A stretch of DNA of 64,000 bases from UBA8437 sp963582065 (lineage in GTDB: Bacteria > Planctomycetota > Planctomycetia > Planctomycetales > Planctomycetaceae), in NCBI GenBank assembly GCA_963582065.1, contig CAUZRQ010000001.1, positions 161,024 to 225,023 of the forward strand, given 5' to 3'. The translations under genes were made by a program, and so were the position numbers. Under the pieces are notes generated by a model, which was not told where the DNA came from, did no database searches, and saw only the letters and a list, made by a program, of their open reading frames with translations. Below, one piece after another: positions 25,618 to 33,979 of the stretch. The stretch's first letter is position 1. Each line of letters starts with the position of its first letter.

Positions 25618-26585
25618 GCCTGCTGTTCTCCATGTTCTCCGAGCGGAACCAGTTCGCCGCGGCGCGATTCGGCTCCCTCGCGGATCTGTTCGCGAATATC
25701 GAGGCCGACCAGCCGGTCCCAGGCCGCCAGCAACCGATCGCTAATCGGTCCGGGCCGGCCCGATCCGACCGGTTGGTGATTGAATCGGGTCACCGCTGCC
25801 AGGCAGTACGGCGTGCTGGCCACCAACGCTTCGTCGGCCTGGACCACGTCCTCGGGATGCAGGTCCTGCTCGACGAACTCGAGGTCGAGTTGTTCTGCCA
25901 ATTCGGCGATCACTGCCACGCTGATGCTCGGCAGCACGCTGGTCGACGGGGGGGACAGGACGCGGTGGCCGGAGACCAGCAGCAGGCTGGCGGCTGTGGT
26001 TTCGGTCAACCGCCCCTGATCATCCAGCAGTACCGCGCGTGCGCCCGCTGCGGTCCGTGACGCCTCGCGATCGGCCAGGTAGTAGTGCAGGCGGCTGCGG
26101 TGCTTGATCGAGGGGTCGATGCACGTATCGGGCAGTTGGCGGACCGAGGGGGTTACCAGGTGCAGACCCTCGGCCTGCATCGTGTCCCACAGCTCGAAGG
26201 GCAGGGGGAAGGTGTGCCCGCACAGTGTCGGGCGGGTCTCGACGGTGCCGGCCACCTGTCCCGAGTAGGTGGCGTAGGGGCCGGCGGTGGCGAACAGGAC
26301 CAGGCCCAGGTCGTTCTCGGCGTCGAGCCGAATGCTGTTGTGAGCAACCAGGTCCTGGCAGACGCCGGAGAGCTCGACAGAATCGAGGTCGAGTTCGAAG
26401 CCGACGGTTGCCAGCGAATGGGCGAACCGGTCGAGGTGCTCGTCGAGTCGAAACAACTGGTGGCCGAAGGTCCGCAGCGTCTCCGACACCGTGGCACCCT
26501 GGACGATGCCCGCATCAAAAACCGGCAAAACGGCTCGATCCCCGGGGACCAGTTCTCCGTTGAGATAGGCGAGTGGTTGTTGCAT
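25614..26585 (-). CDS. Class IV aminotransferase (branched-chain/D-amino acid/ADC-lyase family)
   Basis: A 323-residue protein. The opening LNGELVPGDRAVLPVFDAGIVQGATVSETLR (first 36 residues) is typical of fold-type IV. The PLP lysine is Lys161 in IDPSIKHRSRLHYYL, and GRLTETTAASLLLV supplies the Glu that contacts the PLP nitrogen. Family members include IlvE, D-amino acid transaminase and aminodeoxychorismate lyase. The lack of other pab or ilv genes nearby leaves the substrate open. It is first in the operon, upstream of a class III aminotransferase gene and a dehydrogenase gene. The start is followed by a divergent 140-bp region before terC. Confidence 0.87.
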   Translation of the reverse strand: MQQPLAYLNGELVPGDRAVLPVFDAGIVQGATVSETLRTFGHQLFRLDEHLDRFAHSLATVGFELDLDSVELSGVCQDLVAHNSIRLDAENDLGLVLFATAGPYATYSGQVAGTVETRPTLCGHTFPLPFELWDTMQAEGLHLVTPSVRQLPDTCIDPSIKHRSRLHYYLADREASRTAAGARAVLLDDQGRLTETTAASLLLVSGHRVLSPPSTSVLPSISVAVIAELAEQLDLEFVEQDLHPEDVVQADEALVASTPYCLAAVTRFNHQPVGSGRPGPISDRLLAAWDRLVGLDIREQIREGAESRRGELVPLGEHGEQQA

Positions 26586-26725
26586 CGTTGGCGGGCGGGC
26601 GGGCGGGCGTGGGTTTGCGACACCGACCGTCTCAAGGTAGTCCCCGGAGCGGACGTCACGCTATCGTATCGGTTCAATCGGCGGGGAACAAATCGCCCGT
26701 CGTGACATGTTGAAGCGAGGGATTC

Positions 26726-27553
26726 ATGGATCCGGTCCAGGCGATCATTGCACTGCTGACGTTGACCGCCATGGAGATTGTACTGGGGATCGACAACGTC
26801 GTCTTCATAGCGATTCTCTGTGGCCGGTTGCCGGAGGACCGGCAGAAGCTGGGGCGTCGCCTGGGGTTGGTCGCCGCGTTGGTCACCCGGATCATGCTGC
26901 TGGGACTGCTGTACTGGATGGTCAATGACGACGGCGTGTTTGCCGGTGAGTTGTTCTCGTTGACAGACCTGGGCATTCCGGAGAGTTGGCTGATGGTGGC
27001 CGATCCGCACGCTCCCGATGGGCCCGAGGTGCTGAGCGCGGCCGTCAACGAAATCAGTCTCAAGGACCTGATCCTGTTCGCCGGCGGCCTGTTCCTGATC
27101 GGCAAGAGTGTCCACGAGGTTCATGACGTGATCGACGGTGAGCAGATTGACCACGACACGAGCAAGCCGGTGAGTTTCGCCAGCGTGATGATCCAGGTCG
27201 CGTTGCTCGACATCGTCTTCTCGCTGGACTCGGTGATCACCGCGGTGGGCATGGCCAAGGACATCGAGGTGATGGTGGCAGCGATCATCATCGCCGTGGG
27301 CGTGATGCTGTTTTGTGCCGATGCGATCAGCGGGTTCATCGAAGAGCACCCGACGGTGAAGATGCTGGCCCTGAGTTTCCTGATCCTGATCGGCGTGATG
27401 TTGACGGCCGAGGCGATGGGCATGCATATCAAGAAGGGTTACATCTACTTCGCGATGGCATTCGCCCTGTTCGTCGAAGTGCTCAACATGCGGAACCGGC
27501 AACGTCGGAGTACCAAGGAAGGGGCTGTGGTGGCAGACGTCGAGGTGGTGTGA
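26726..27553 (+). CDS. TerC-family integral membrane protein
   Basis: A 275-residue protein with about seven to eight membrane helices. The first reads MEIVLGIDNVVFIAILCGRL, whose D-N-V motif is the TerC signature, and a later helix LLDIVFSLDSVITAVGMA repeats the acidic D-S-V motif. Polar Asp residues inside helices suggest metal or cation transport; Alx and TerC members export Mn(II) or confer tellurite resistance. The start ATG follows a short GA-rich ribosome site. It is convergent with the enolase-superfamily gene (10 bp apart) and stands alone on this strand. Confidence 0.92.
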   Translation: MDPVQAIIALLTLTAMEIVLGIDNVVFIAILCGRLPEDRQKLGRRLGLVAALVTRIMLLGLLYWMVNDDGVFAGELFSLTDLGIPESWLMVADPHAPDGPEVLSAAVNEISLKDLILFAGGLFLIGKSVHEVHDVIDGEQIDHDTSKPVSFASVMIQVALLDIVFSLDSVITAVGMAKDIEVMVAAIIIAVGVMLFCADAISGFIEEHPTVKMLALSFLILIGVMLTAEAMGMHIKKGYIYFAMAFALFVEVLNMRNRQRRSTKEGAVVADVEVV

Positions 27554-27563
27554 GCGGCATGGT

Positions 27564-28709
27564 TCAGCCCGGCATCGCCTCGCTCGACGGCGGTGTCTCC
27601 TCGCGATAGCGTGCCAACTGCTCGCGATCGAGTTCCACGCCCAGTCCCGGCCCCTCCGGCACGGTGGCCACCTCGGGTCCCAGCGGCAGCGGCTCGGTGA
27701 TCAGGTCGGCCTGGTGGTACAGCGGCCCGATCAGGTCAGCCGGATACCGCTCGCTGTCGATGGTTTCGTCGGCCATTGCCAGGTGCAGCATCGCGGCGGT
27801 GGCGATGCCCAGTTCCAGGTTGCTGCCCATTGCGCAGACGATCCCCGCCTCGCGGGCCACCCGGGTGATCCGCCGCGTCTCGGTCAGCCCGCCGTGTTTG
27901 CCGGGGTAGATGGCCAGGATGTCGGCCGACTTGTGGCGGACCAGTTGCACCGCGTCGGCGACGGTGAAACAGCTCTCGTCGGCCATGATCGGGATCTCGG
28001 TTTGCTCTCTCAACGACGCCAGGGCCTGCGGGTCGCCGGCGGCGATCGGCTGTTCGGCGAACAGGACGTCGAACTCGTCCAGGGCCGCCATCATTCGCAC
28101 AGCCGTGTCGATGTCCCAGCCGCAGTTGGCGTCGAAACCGATCGGCACGTCGGGGCCGGCCAGTTCTCGGACGGCCCGGAAGCGGGCCAGGTCGGTGTCG
28201 GCGTCCAGGCCCACCTTGACCTTCAGCGTGTTGACGCCCCAGTCCAGGAACCGGCTCGCCAGGCCGACGGCCTTCTCGACCGGAAAAGCTCCCACGACCA
28301 TCTTGATCGGGGCCGATTCGCGAACCTTGCCCCCGAGCAGTTCGTAGACCGGGGCATTCTCGGCCTTGCCGGCCAGGTCCCAGACGGCCATCTCCACGGC
28401 CGCCTTGGTGAAGGGATTGAAACGGATCACGCCGTCGATTCGCTCCCAGGCGGCGTCCGTGTCGCGGGGATCGGTGCCCATGATCGCCGGCCCGATCAAC
28501 TCGTCGATCGCCGCCAGGCAGCCGGTGCGGGTCTCGCCGCTCCAGCGAGGGGCCACGGTCGCTTCGCCGTAGCCGACCAGCCCCGTGTCGGTTTCGATCT
28601 CGACGATCACATAAGGCGAGGTGATGTGTTCGCCGTGAGCCGTCTTGGTCGTCAGTTCGGGGACCAGCGGCACGTGGATCGGCGTGGCGGTCACGCTGGT
28701 GATTTTCAT
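27564..28709 (-). CDS. Mandelate racemase/muconate lactonizing enzyme family protein (enolase superfamily)
   Basis: A 381-residue enzyme started at MKITSVTATP, whose ATG overlaps the MFS gene stop. Catalytic residues of the MLE subgroup are present: K163-x-K165 in LKVKVG, metal ligands Asp193 (GFDANCG), Glu219 (AEQP) and Asp244 (ADES), and the second-side Lys271 in YPGKHGG. These enzymes abstract a proton alpha to a carboxylate and serve as racemases, cycloisomerases, dehydratases or dipeptide epimerases. The KxK/K pattern excludes the mandelate-racemase His/Asp pair. It is last in an operon after an MFS carrier and a dimethylformamidase-like protein, so it probably handles the imported or released acid. 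Confidence 0.92.
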   Translation of the reverse strand: MKITSVTATPIHVPLVPELTTKTAHGEHITSPYVIVEIETDTGLVGYGEATVAPRWSGETRTGCLAAIDELIGPAIMGTDPRDTDAAWERIDGVIRFNPFTKAAVEMAVWDLAGKAENAPVYELLGGKVRESAPIKMVVGAFPVEKAVGLASRFLDWGVNTLKVKVGLDADTDLARFRAVRELAGPDVPIGFDANCGWDIDTAVRMMAALDEFDVLFAEQPIAAGDPQALASLREQTEIPIMADESCFTVADAVQLVRHKSADILAIYPGKHGGLTETRRITRVAREAGIVCAMGSNLELGIATAAMLHLAMADETIDSERYPADLIGPLYHQADLITEPLPLGPEVATVPEGPGLGVELDREQLARYREETPPSSEAMPG

Positions 28710-30145
28710 TGCCAGTCGTCCGCCTGGACCATCGAGTCCGAATTCGGACTCTCGTCCGCCGCCGGTTCGGTGACCGGCCGGTCGCCGATTCTCACGAACA
28801 TGAAGGCCAACGCGGCACAGGCGTAGAACCCGGCGTGGACCAGGATCAGCACGTCCCAGCCAGTTCCGTTGGCCTTGATCCGGTCGACCAGCATGCCCAC
28901 CAGCGGAGTGAAGGCGACGCCGGCCAGGCAGCCGATCATGTTCGAGGCTCCCGAGACGACCGCGGCGTGTTTGCCGCCCAGGTCGATCAGTCCGGCCCAG
29001 ACCGCAGGGCTGGCCATTCCCGAGAACGCCGATCCGAGGGTGATCAGCAGAACCACCTGGCCAGGTGTCGAGGCGTAGGCCGCCATGACCGTCAGTACGG
29101 TGGTGAGCACCAGGGCGACAGCGGCGAATCCGGAACGGCTGAGCGTTCTGTTGCCGGTGAGTTTCTGGATGGTGTCGATCACGACGCCGCCGACCAGGCC
29201 GCCGGCGATCACGCCAATAAACGGCCACGTGGCCATTCTGGCTGCCTCGCCGACACTCAGCCCATGTCCCCGCTCGAGGAACTCGGGGAAATAGGTCACG
29301 AACAGGTTGTAGCCGGCGGCACGGAAGGGGGCCTGCACGCACATCCAGAAGATTGATGCGTGGGCAAGCAGCTGCCACAGGCGTGGAGCGGGGGGCGGCT
29401 CGGGTTCAGTGGCGTTGCTGCTCGGAAGACTGTCGTCGGTGATCGCCGATTCCGCCGACGCGTGCTCGTCGAGGTCTTCGTCCGGCAGTTCGGGAGCCAC
29501 GGCATCGCTGTGCACCAGCGGATGTTGCTCGGGTCGGGTGCGGAACACGGCCCAGAATGCGGCTGCCCAGACGACGCCGACCAGCGAGTAGACCTGAAAG
29601 ACTGATCGCCAGTGCATGATCTCCATCAACTCGCCGGTCAACCAGAACGTTGCTGCTCCGCCCAGCGACATCGCCACTCCGATCATCGCCGAGACCGAAC
29701 CATGCAGCCGGGACGGGAACCAGTCCTGGATGATCTGGGCGGTGTTGGGGACCAGGCCGGCCTGGCTCAGCCCGAAAGCGAAGCGGCTGAGCAGCAGGGG
29801 GAAGAACGTAAAGACAAAGGACGTCCAGACGGTCATCGCTGACCACAACACGCTGAACAACGGCAGCGCATTGCGGGTGCCGATCCGCAGGCCGACCGCT
29901 CCACCGGGGATCTGGAAGATCATGTAGCCCAGGGCGAACAGGCTGAATACGTATCCCATCTGTTCGCTGTTGAGATTCAGTTCCGCCTGGATCGTCGTGT
30001 TGGCCACTGCCAGGCAATGGCGCGTCAGGTAGGCACTGCTGGAGGCCAGTGCCACCATCACCAGCACGACGATTCGCAGGGGCAGCGGAACTCGCAGTCG
30101 GGGTGTGTCGCGGTCGGCCGGCGGAGAGAGGGTCGGGACGCTCAT
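28706..30145 (-). CDS. MFS transporter, anion:cation symporter (ACS/phthalate permease-like) family
   Basis: A 479-residue membrane protein with about 12 helices, started at MSVPTLSP. The N-terminal half has SSAYLTRHCLAVANTTIQAEL, EQMGYVFSLFALGYMIFQIPGG and LGRT-like loop residues typical of the ACS family. The central cytoplasmic loop (about residues 195-250) is Asp/Glu/Ser-rich. The C-terminal half includes GLVGGVVIDTIQKLTG. Such carriers import organic anions with protons. Start and stop overlap the neighbours by 4 bp (30142-30145 and 28706-28709), so a three-gene unit is translated together. Confidence 0.9.
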   Translation of the reverse strand: MSVPTLSPPADRDTPRLRVPLPLRIVVLVMVALASSSAYLTRHCLAVANTTIQAELNLNSEQMGYVFSLFALGYMIFQIPGGAVGLRIGTRNALPLFSVLWSAMTVWTSFVFTFFPLLLSRFAFGLSQAGLVPNTAQIIQDWFPSRLHGSVSAMIGVAMSLGGAATFWLTGELMEIMHWRSVFQVYSLVGVVWAAAFWAVFRTRPEQHPLVHSDAVAPELPDEDLDEHASAESAITDDSLPSSNATEPEPPPAPRLWQLLAHASIFWMCVQAPFRAAGYNLFVTYFPEFLERGHGLSVGEAARMATWPFIGVIAGGLVGGVVIDTIQKLTGNRTLSRSGFAAVALVLTTVLTVMAAYASTPGQVVLLITLGSAFSGMASPAVWAGLIDLGGKHAAVVSGASNMIGCLAGVAFTPLVGMLVDRIKANGTGWDVLILVHAGFYACAALAFMFVRIGDRPVTEPAADESPNSDSMVQADDWQ

Positions 30146-31686
30146 TCGAGCATCCCCCGTAACGCGTTGGCGGTGACGGCACTGATGCCATCGTCGATGG
30201 CGATCGAGAGTGTCCAACAGAGCGAGCCGGCCGAAAAGACTCGGCCGCCGGATTCGGTGTCGTAGGCCACCAGGTCGGCGCCGGAATCGCCCGGATTGGT
30301 TCCCTTGGCCAGGTGACGGATGTTGGCCGGTGAGTCGGGACTGATCTTGTCGAGTTCGTGGCCCGACGCCCCGCCGGGACATCGTTCGTGCAGGCTGCGG
30401 TGGCCGAACAGGTCGCCGTCACCCAGGCCGGTGCCGGCGAACACCGGGTCGTCGGCATCGAGCACACGGTAGGGAGCACCCGACTGGAAGCCCGAGTGGG
30501 TATAGGCCAACCCCAGCAGGTGGGCTTCATTTTCGCCCCGCAACGAGTGTTCTCCCTCGCGGCGGCACAGCATCGTCTCTTCGTCGGGAAACTCGACTTC
30601 GGCATACAGGCCGCATCCGGCCAGGTACATCAACCGGCCGCCGTCGTTGTGGACCCAGTTCTTGACCCGCTGATACATCTGCGGCGACCAGTACTCGGGG
30701 TGAGTGTTCAGGACCAGTACGCGGTACGACTCGAGCGGCACGCGGTCAAAGTGCAACTCGGTTTCGCTGTACAGGTCGTACTCGAATCCCTCTCGCTCCA
30801 TCCATCCCAGCAACCGCCATTCGCCGGGGGCCAGCGCCGATCCCATCCGGCCCCGGATCGGAGACGTGATCGTGTCGGACTCGGGGACGACGCAAGCGGG
30901 CGCCGGCCGGTCAAAGGACAGCGGGGCCGCGGTTTCTTCAAACGGCCACGTGTCGGGGCGGAGGTAGCGGCCCAGGTCCTGCCGCGAATTGACCACCGGC
31001 TCGGCCGTCAGCCCGTCCTGGCTGAAGTAGTTGCTGCGTCCGCCGAACTTGTTGTACGCGTTCCAGGTGATGGTGGAGGCCAGGACACAGATGTCGGCGG
31101 AGGGGGCGGTGGGTGAGACGATCCAGGGGAAGCTGGTGAAGCGGCCGCCCATGGTCGTGGCGTGCAGGAAGTAGAGCCCCGAGCGGTCCGGTGCGGTCAG
31201 TCCGTGTTTCTGGAACTCGAGCGTGTAGCCGGTGCGGTTCCAGGCGACGCCGCTGCCGGTGTAATCCCCGTCGGGAGTGATCTGCATCATCGCCTGGTGA
31301 CCGTGCTCGTCGCACCAGCCGTAGCTGGTGATGAATTCCTTGTTCCACCCGTAGCGGAACAGGTCGAGCCGGAACTGGTCGACCGCATGGACCCGGTACT
31401 CGGACATCTCGCCCGACCGGCACCAGGTCGGCCACATGTAGCCGAGGAATCCGTCGGAGAGCAGCCGGAACAGGTGAGGGCGGTCGGGGGCGACGGTGAG
31501 GCGGGTTCGCTTGGAGCCGAACCCGGGGCAGCAGGCGATGACCTCGTAGTCCCCCTCGGGGAGGTCTCCGTAGAGGGCGCCGGCGGGGCTGGAGGTCAGC
31601 GTCTGGCTGCGATCACCCCGCCGGAATTCCACGACGGCCCCACAGAGGGCCGAGTGGTTCTCGTCACTGATGTAACCGATGAGCAT
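30142..31686 (-). CDS. N,N-dimethylformamidase beta-subunit-like protein
   Basis: A 514-residue protein started at MLIGYISDENHS. An N-terminal beta-sandwich-like part (about 1-95) is followed by the large domain that resembles the C-terminal part of the dimethylformamidase large subunit: GWNKEFITSYGWCDEHGH, STITWNAYNKFGGRSNY, YDLYSETELHFDRV and LNTHPEYWSPQMY. DMFase hydrolyses small amides using a mononuclear iron site. Exact iron ligands cannot be assigned here. The gene leads an operon with an MFS carrier and an enolase-superfamily enzyme, which fits use of a small amide or related compound. It lacks the small DmfA1 subunit in the neighbourhood. Confidence 0.82.
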   Translation of the reverse strand: MLIGYISDENHSALCGAVVEFRRGDRSQTLTSSPAGALYGDLPEGDYEVIACCPGFGSKRTRLTVAPDRPHLFRLLSDGFLGYMWPTWCRSGEMSEYRVHAVDQFRLDLFRYGWNKEFITSYGWCDEHGHQAMMQITPDGDYTGSGVAWNRTGYTLEFQKHGLTAPDRSGLYFLHATTMGGRFTSFPWIVSPTAPSADICVLASTITWNAYNKFGGRSNYFSQDGLTAEPVVNSRQDLGRYLRPDTWPFEETAAPLSFDRPAPACVVPESDTITSPIRGRMGSALAPGEWRLLGWMEREGFEYDLYSETELHFDRVPLESYRVLVLNTHPEYWSPQMYQRVKNWVHNDGGRLMYLAGCGLYAEVEFPDEETMLCRREGEHSLRGENEAHLLGLAYTHSGFQSGAPYRVLDADDPVFAGTGLGDGDLFGHRSLHERCPGGASGHELDKISPDSPANIRHLAKGTNPGDSGADLVAYDTESGGRVFSAGSLCWTLSIAIDDGISAVTANALRGMLE

Positions 31687-31713
31687 GCGGACACGTCGCC
31701 GTTGGGGACTGCA

Positions 31714-31752
31714 CAAAAAAAGGGCCGGGTCCGCCGGTGGCGGATCCGGCCC
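31714..31752 (-). terminator. Rho-independent terminator of the DUF1080 gene
   Basis: On the minus strand GGGCCGGATCCGCC pairs with GGCGGACCCGGCCC (14-bp stem with one mismatch, ACC loop) and runs straight into seven T residues. It lies 21 bp after the stop of the DUF1080 gene. Confidence 0.92.
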
Positions 31753-31772
31753 CTGGTGGGCGGATCGGGAGC

Positions 31773-32390
31773 CTACAGTTCCTTGATCATGATCTTGCGG
31801 AAGTGGATCGGGGCACCCTCGGATTGCAGCCCGAACGGGCCCTTGCGGACGATGTAGGGCCCGGCCTTGCCGATCAGCACGCCGTTGAGCTTGGCCGTCA
31901 GCACGCCGTTCTTGGAGACGATGTTCAGCTTGTTCCATTCGGTGTGCGGCTTGCGGGCCTTTTCACGGGCCTTCTTGTCGCCGTTGTTTCGCGGACCCTT
32001 GGCGCCGCCCATCGCGAAGATCATGGCCAGGTTGTCGTAGTGACCCTGCACCTCGACGCACGCCGGCCAGACCTTGTGCTTGCCCGCGATGTAGTTCAGG
32101 ACCCCGCTGTTGCCCTTCTGCTTCGGGTAACGGAATTCGAAGGACAACTCGTAGTTCGAGTAACTCTTCTTGGTGCAGATGTAGCCGTTGGGCTTGCCGT
32201 TGCACTTGATCACCCCGATCGCTGACTGAGTCCAGCTCTCGGCCTTGCCGGCGGCGACGAAGAAGTCCTTCTCGAGGCTCTTCAGGGCGACGAACCCCTT
32301 CTTCTCGGCCGCGGTGCCCTGCGTGGCCTGGAGGCCGATCCCGACGAGCAGCGAGGCGAACAGTGCTAGGGGGAGAATTCGCTTGAACAT
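31773..32390 (-). CDS. Secreted DUF1080 (3-keto-disaccharide hydrolase-like) protein
   Basis: A 205-residue protein with a signal peptide (residues 1-28, ending in TAAEKK). The rest is one jelly-roll DUF1080 domain: a central SNYELSFEFRYPKQKGNSGV strand pair, VQGHYDNLAMIFAMGG, EWNKLNIVSKNGVLTAKLNG and a closing GPFGLQSEGAPIHFRKIMI. DUF1080 proteins, abundant in planctomycetes, are lectin-like or glycoside-hydrolase-like; a few hydrolyse 3-keto-glycosides. It is transcribed after the DUF1501 gene region on the same strand and closed by a strong terminator. The specific substrate is unknown. Confidence 0.92.
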   Translation of the reverse strand: MFKRILPLALFASLLVGIGLQATQGTAAEKKGFVALKSLEKDFFVAAGKAESWTQSAIGVIKCNGKPNGYICTKKSYSNYELSFEFRYPKQKGNSGVLNYIAGKHKVWPACVEVQGHYDNLAMIFAMGGAKGPRNNGDKKAREKARKPHTEWNKLNIVSKNGVLTAKLNGVLIGKAGPYIVRKGPFGLQSEGAPIHFRKIMIKEL

Positions 32391-32449
32391 GGTGAGCGTC
32401 CTTTGGTGTGAGATACGTGTCGGCGAACGAGTGTCTGGAGGCCTCGGGT

Positions 32450-33931
32450 TCAGGCCAGGATCGGCTTGATGACGTTACCGGCCACATCGGTCAGGCGAAA
32501 GTCTCGGCCTTGGAACGGGAACGTCAACCGCTGGTGGTCGATGCCCAGCAGTCGCAGCATCGTGGCGTGCACGTCGTGCACGCTGACAACATTCTCGACG
32601 GCGTTGTAACCCAGTTCGTCGGTGTTGCCGTAGGAGGTGCCGCCCTTGATGCCCCCCCCGGCCATCCAGATCGAGAAGCCCTTGATGTGGTGGTCGCGAC
32701 CGCTGCCCTGGGCCATCGGCGTGCGTCCGAATTCTCCGGCCCATACGACCAGCGTGTCCTTGAGCATGTCTCGCTGCTTGAGATCCTTCAGCAGTGCGGC
32801 GGCGGGCTGGTCGACCAGCTTGGCGGTCTTGGCCGAGGCGGCCTTGATGTTGCCGTGGTGGTCCCAGCCACGGTGGTACAACTGCACGAAGCGGACGCCG
32901 CGTTCGGCCAGTCGACGGGCGAGCAGGCAGTTGGCGGCGAACGACCCGTCGCCGCCCTTGGTGCCGTAGAGATCCAGCACGTGCTTGGGTTCGTCGGAGA
33001 TGTCGATCAGCTTGGGGACGCTGGCTTGCATCCGGAAGGCCAGTTCGTACTGGCTGATCCGCGTGGAGATCTCGCGGTCCTCGACCAGGGTGTCGCGGAG
33101 CTGGTTGAGCTTCTGGATGGCGGTGATCACGTCACGTTGCCGGTCTCGGGAAACTCCCGCCGGGTTCTTGACGTACAGCACCGGGTCGCCCTTGGAATGG
33201 AAGTGCACGCCCTGGAATCGGCTGGGCAGGAAACCGCTGTGCCATTGCCGCGAGGCGATCGGCTGGTTCTGTCCACCCCCGACCGACGTCAGCACGACAA
33301 ACCCGGGCAGGTCGTTGGTTTCGGCTCCCAGGCCGTAGGTCAGCCAGGCTCCCATCGACGGACGGCCGCTGATGGTGGTGCCGGTGTTCATGAACGTGTG
33401 GGCCGGGTCGTGGTTGATCGCCTCGGTCTTCATCGACCGGATGATGCACATCTCGTCGGCCACGGTGCCCAGGTGCGGGAAGATGCTCGAGAAGCTCTGG
33501 CCGCTCTCACCGTACTTGTTGAATTCGTGCTGCGGTGCCAGGCAGGTCAGCTTCTTGCCCTGCAACTGGGCGATCGGCTGGCCCTTGGTGTAGGACTCGG
33601 GCATCGGCTTGCCGTTCATCTCGGCCAGCTTCGGCTTGTGGTCCCAGGTCTCCAGGTGGCTGGCTCCTCCGGCCATGCACAGGAAAATCACCCGCTTGGT
33701 CCTGGCCGGAAAGTGCAGGGTCTTCAGGGCTCCGGCCCATTTCGGGATACGGACAGCCGGTTCGGCTGCTGCGGCGGTGCGGTTGAGTTGTTCGCCGAGC
33801 ATGGCGGCCAGGGCCAGGCTGCCGATGCCCTGGGCCGAGCGACCCAGGAAACAGCGACGGGCCAGGGGCATGGCGTCGGCGGGGAGCAGCGGGGCGGGAG
33901 TCGTCGTGGGTCGGTTCATGGAACTGGTCAT
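32450..33931 (-). CDS. DUF1501 secreted protein with twin-Arg-like leader
   Basis: A 493-residue protein. The N-terminus has LARRCFLGRSAQGIGSLALAAML, a twin-arginine-type signal, suggesting export folded. The DUF1501 (alkaline-phosphatase/sulfatase-related) body contains VIFLCMAGGASHLETWDHKP, LYHRGWDHHG (possible metal residues) and a C-terminal DTLVVWAGEFGRTP motif. It is paired with a large DUF1549/DUF1553 gene immediately upstream, the usual planctomycete arrangement. The biochemical activity of the pair is not established. The in-frame downstream start MNRPTTTP gives the same leader. Confidence 0.94.
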   Translation of the reverse strand: MTSSMNRPTTTPAPLLPADAMPLARRCFLGRSAQGIGSLALAAMLGEQLNRTAAAAEPAVRIPKWAGALKTLHFPARTKRVIFLCMAGGASHLETWDHKPKLAEMNGKPMPESYTKGQPIAQLQGKKLTCLAPQHEFNKYGESGQSFSSIFPHLGTVADEMCIIRSMKTEAINHDPAHTFMNTGTTISGRPSMGAWLTYGLGAETNDLPGFVVLTSVGGGQNQPIASRQWHSGFLPSRFQGVHFHSKGDPVLYVKNPAGVSRDRQRDVITAIQKLNQLRDTLVEDREISTRISQYELAFRMQASVPKLIDISDEPKHVLDLYGTKGGDGSFAANCLLARRLAERGVRFVQLYHRGWDHHGNIKAASAKTAKLVDQPAAALLKDLKQRDMLKDTLVVWAGEFGRTPMAQGSGRDHHIKGFSIWMAGGGIKGGTSYGNTDELGYNAVENVVSVHDVHATMLRLLGIDHQRLTFPFQGRDFRLTDVAGNVIKPILA

Positions 33932-33979
33932 GCGTGTCAGCTCACCGTGATGGTGGGAAACGGAAAGTCGTGTCGGAAC

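Noticed and set aside
27564..29378. A longer reading of the enolase-superfamily gene reaching 29378
   Set aside because: The real ATG is at 28709, which overlaps the MFS stop; the upstream part is out of frame with any homologue and antisense-like.
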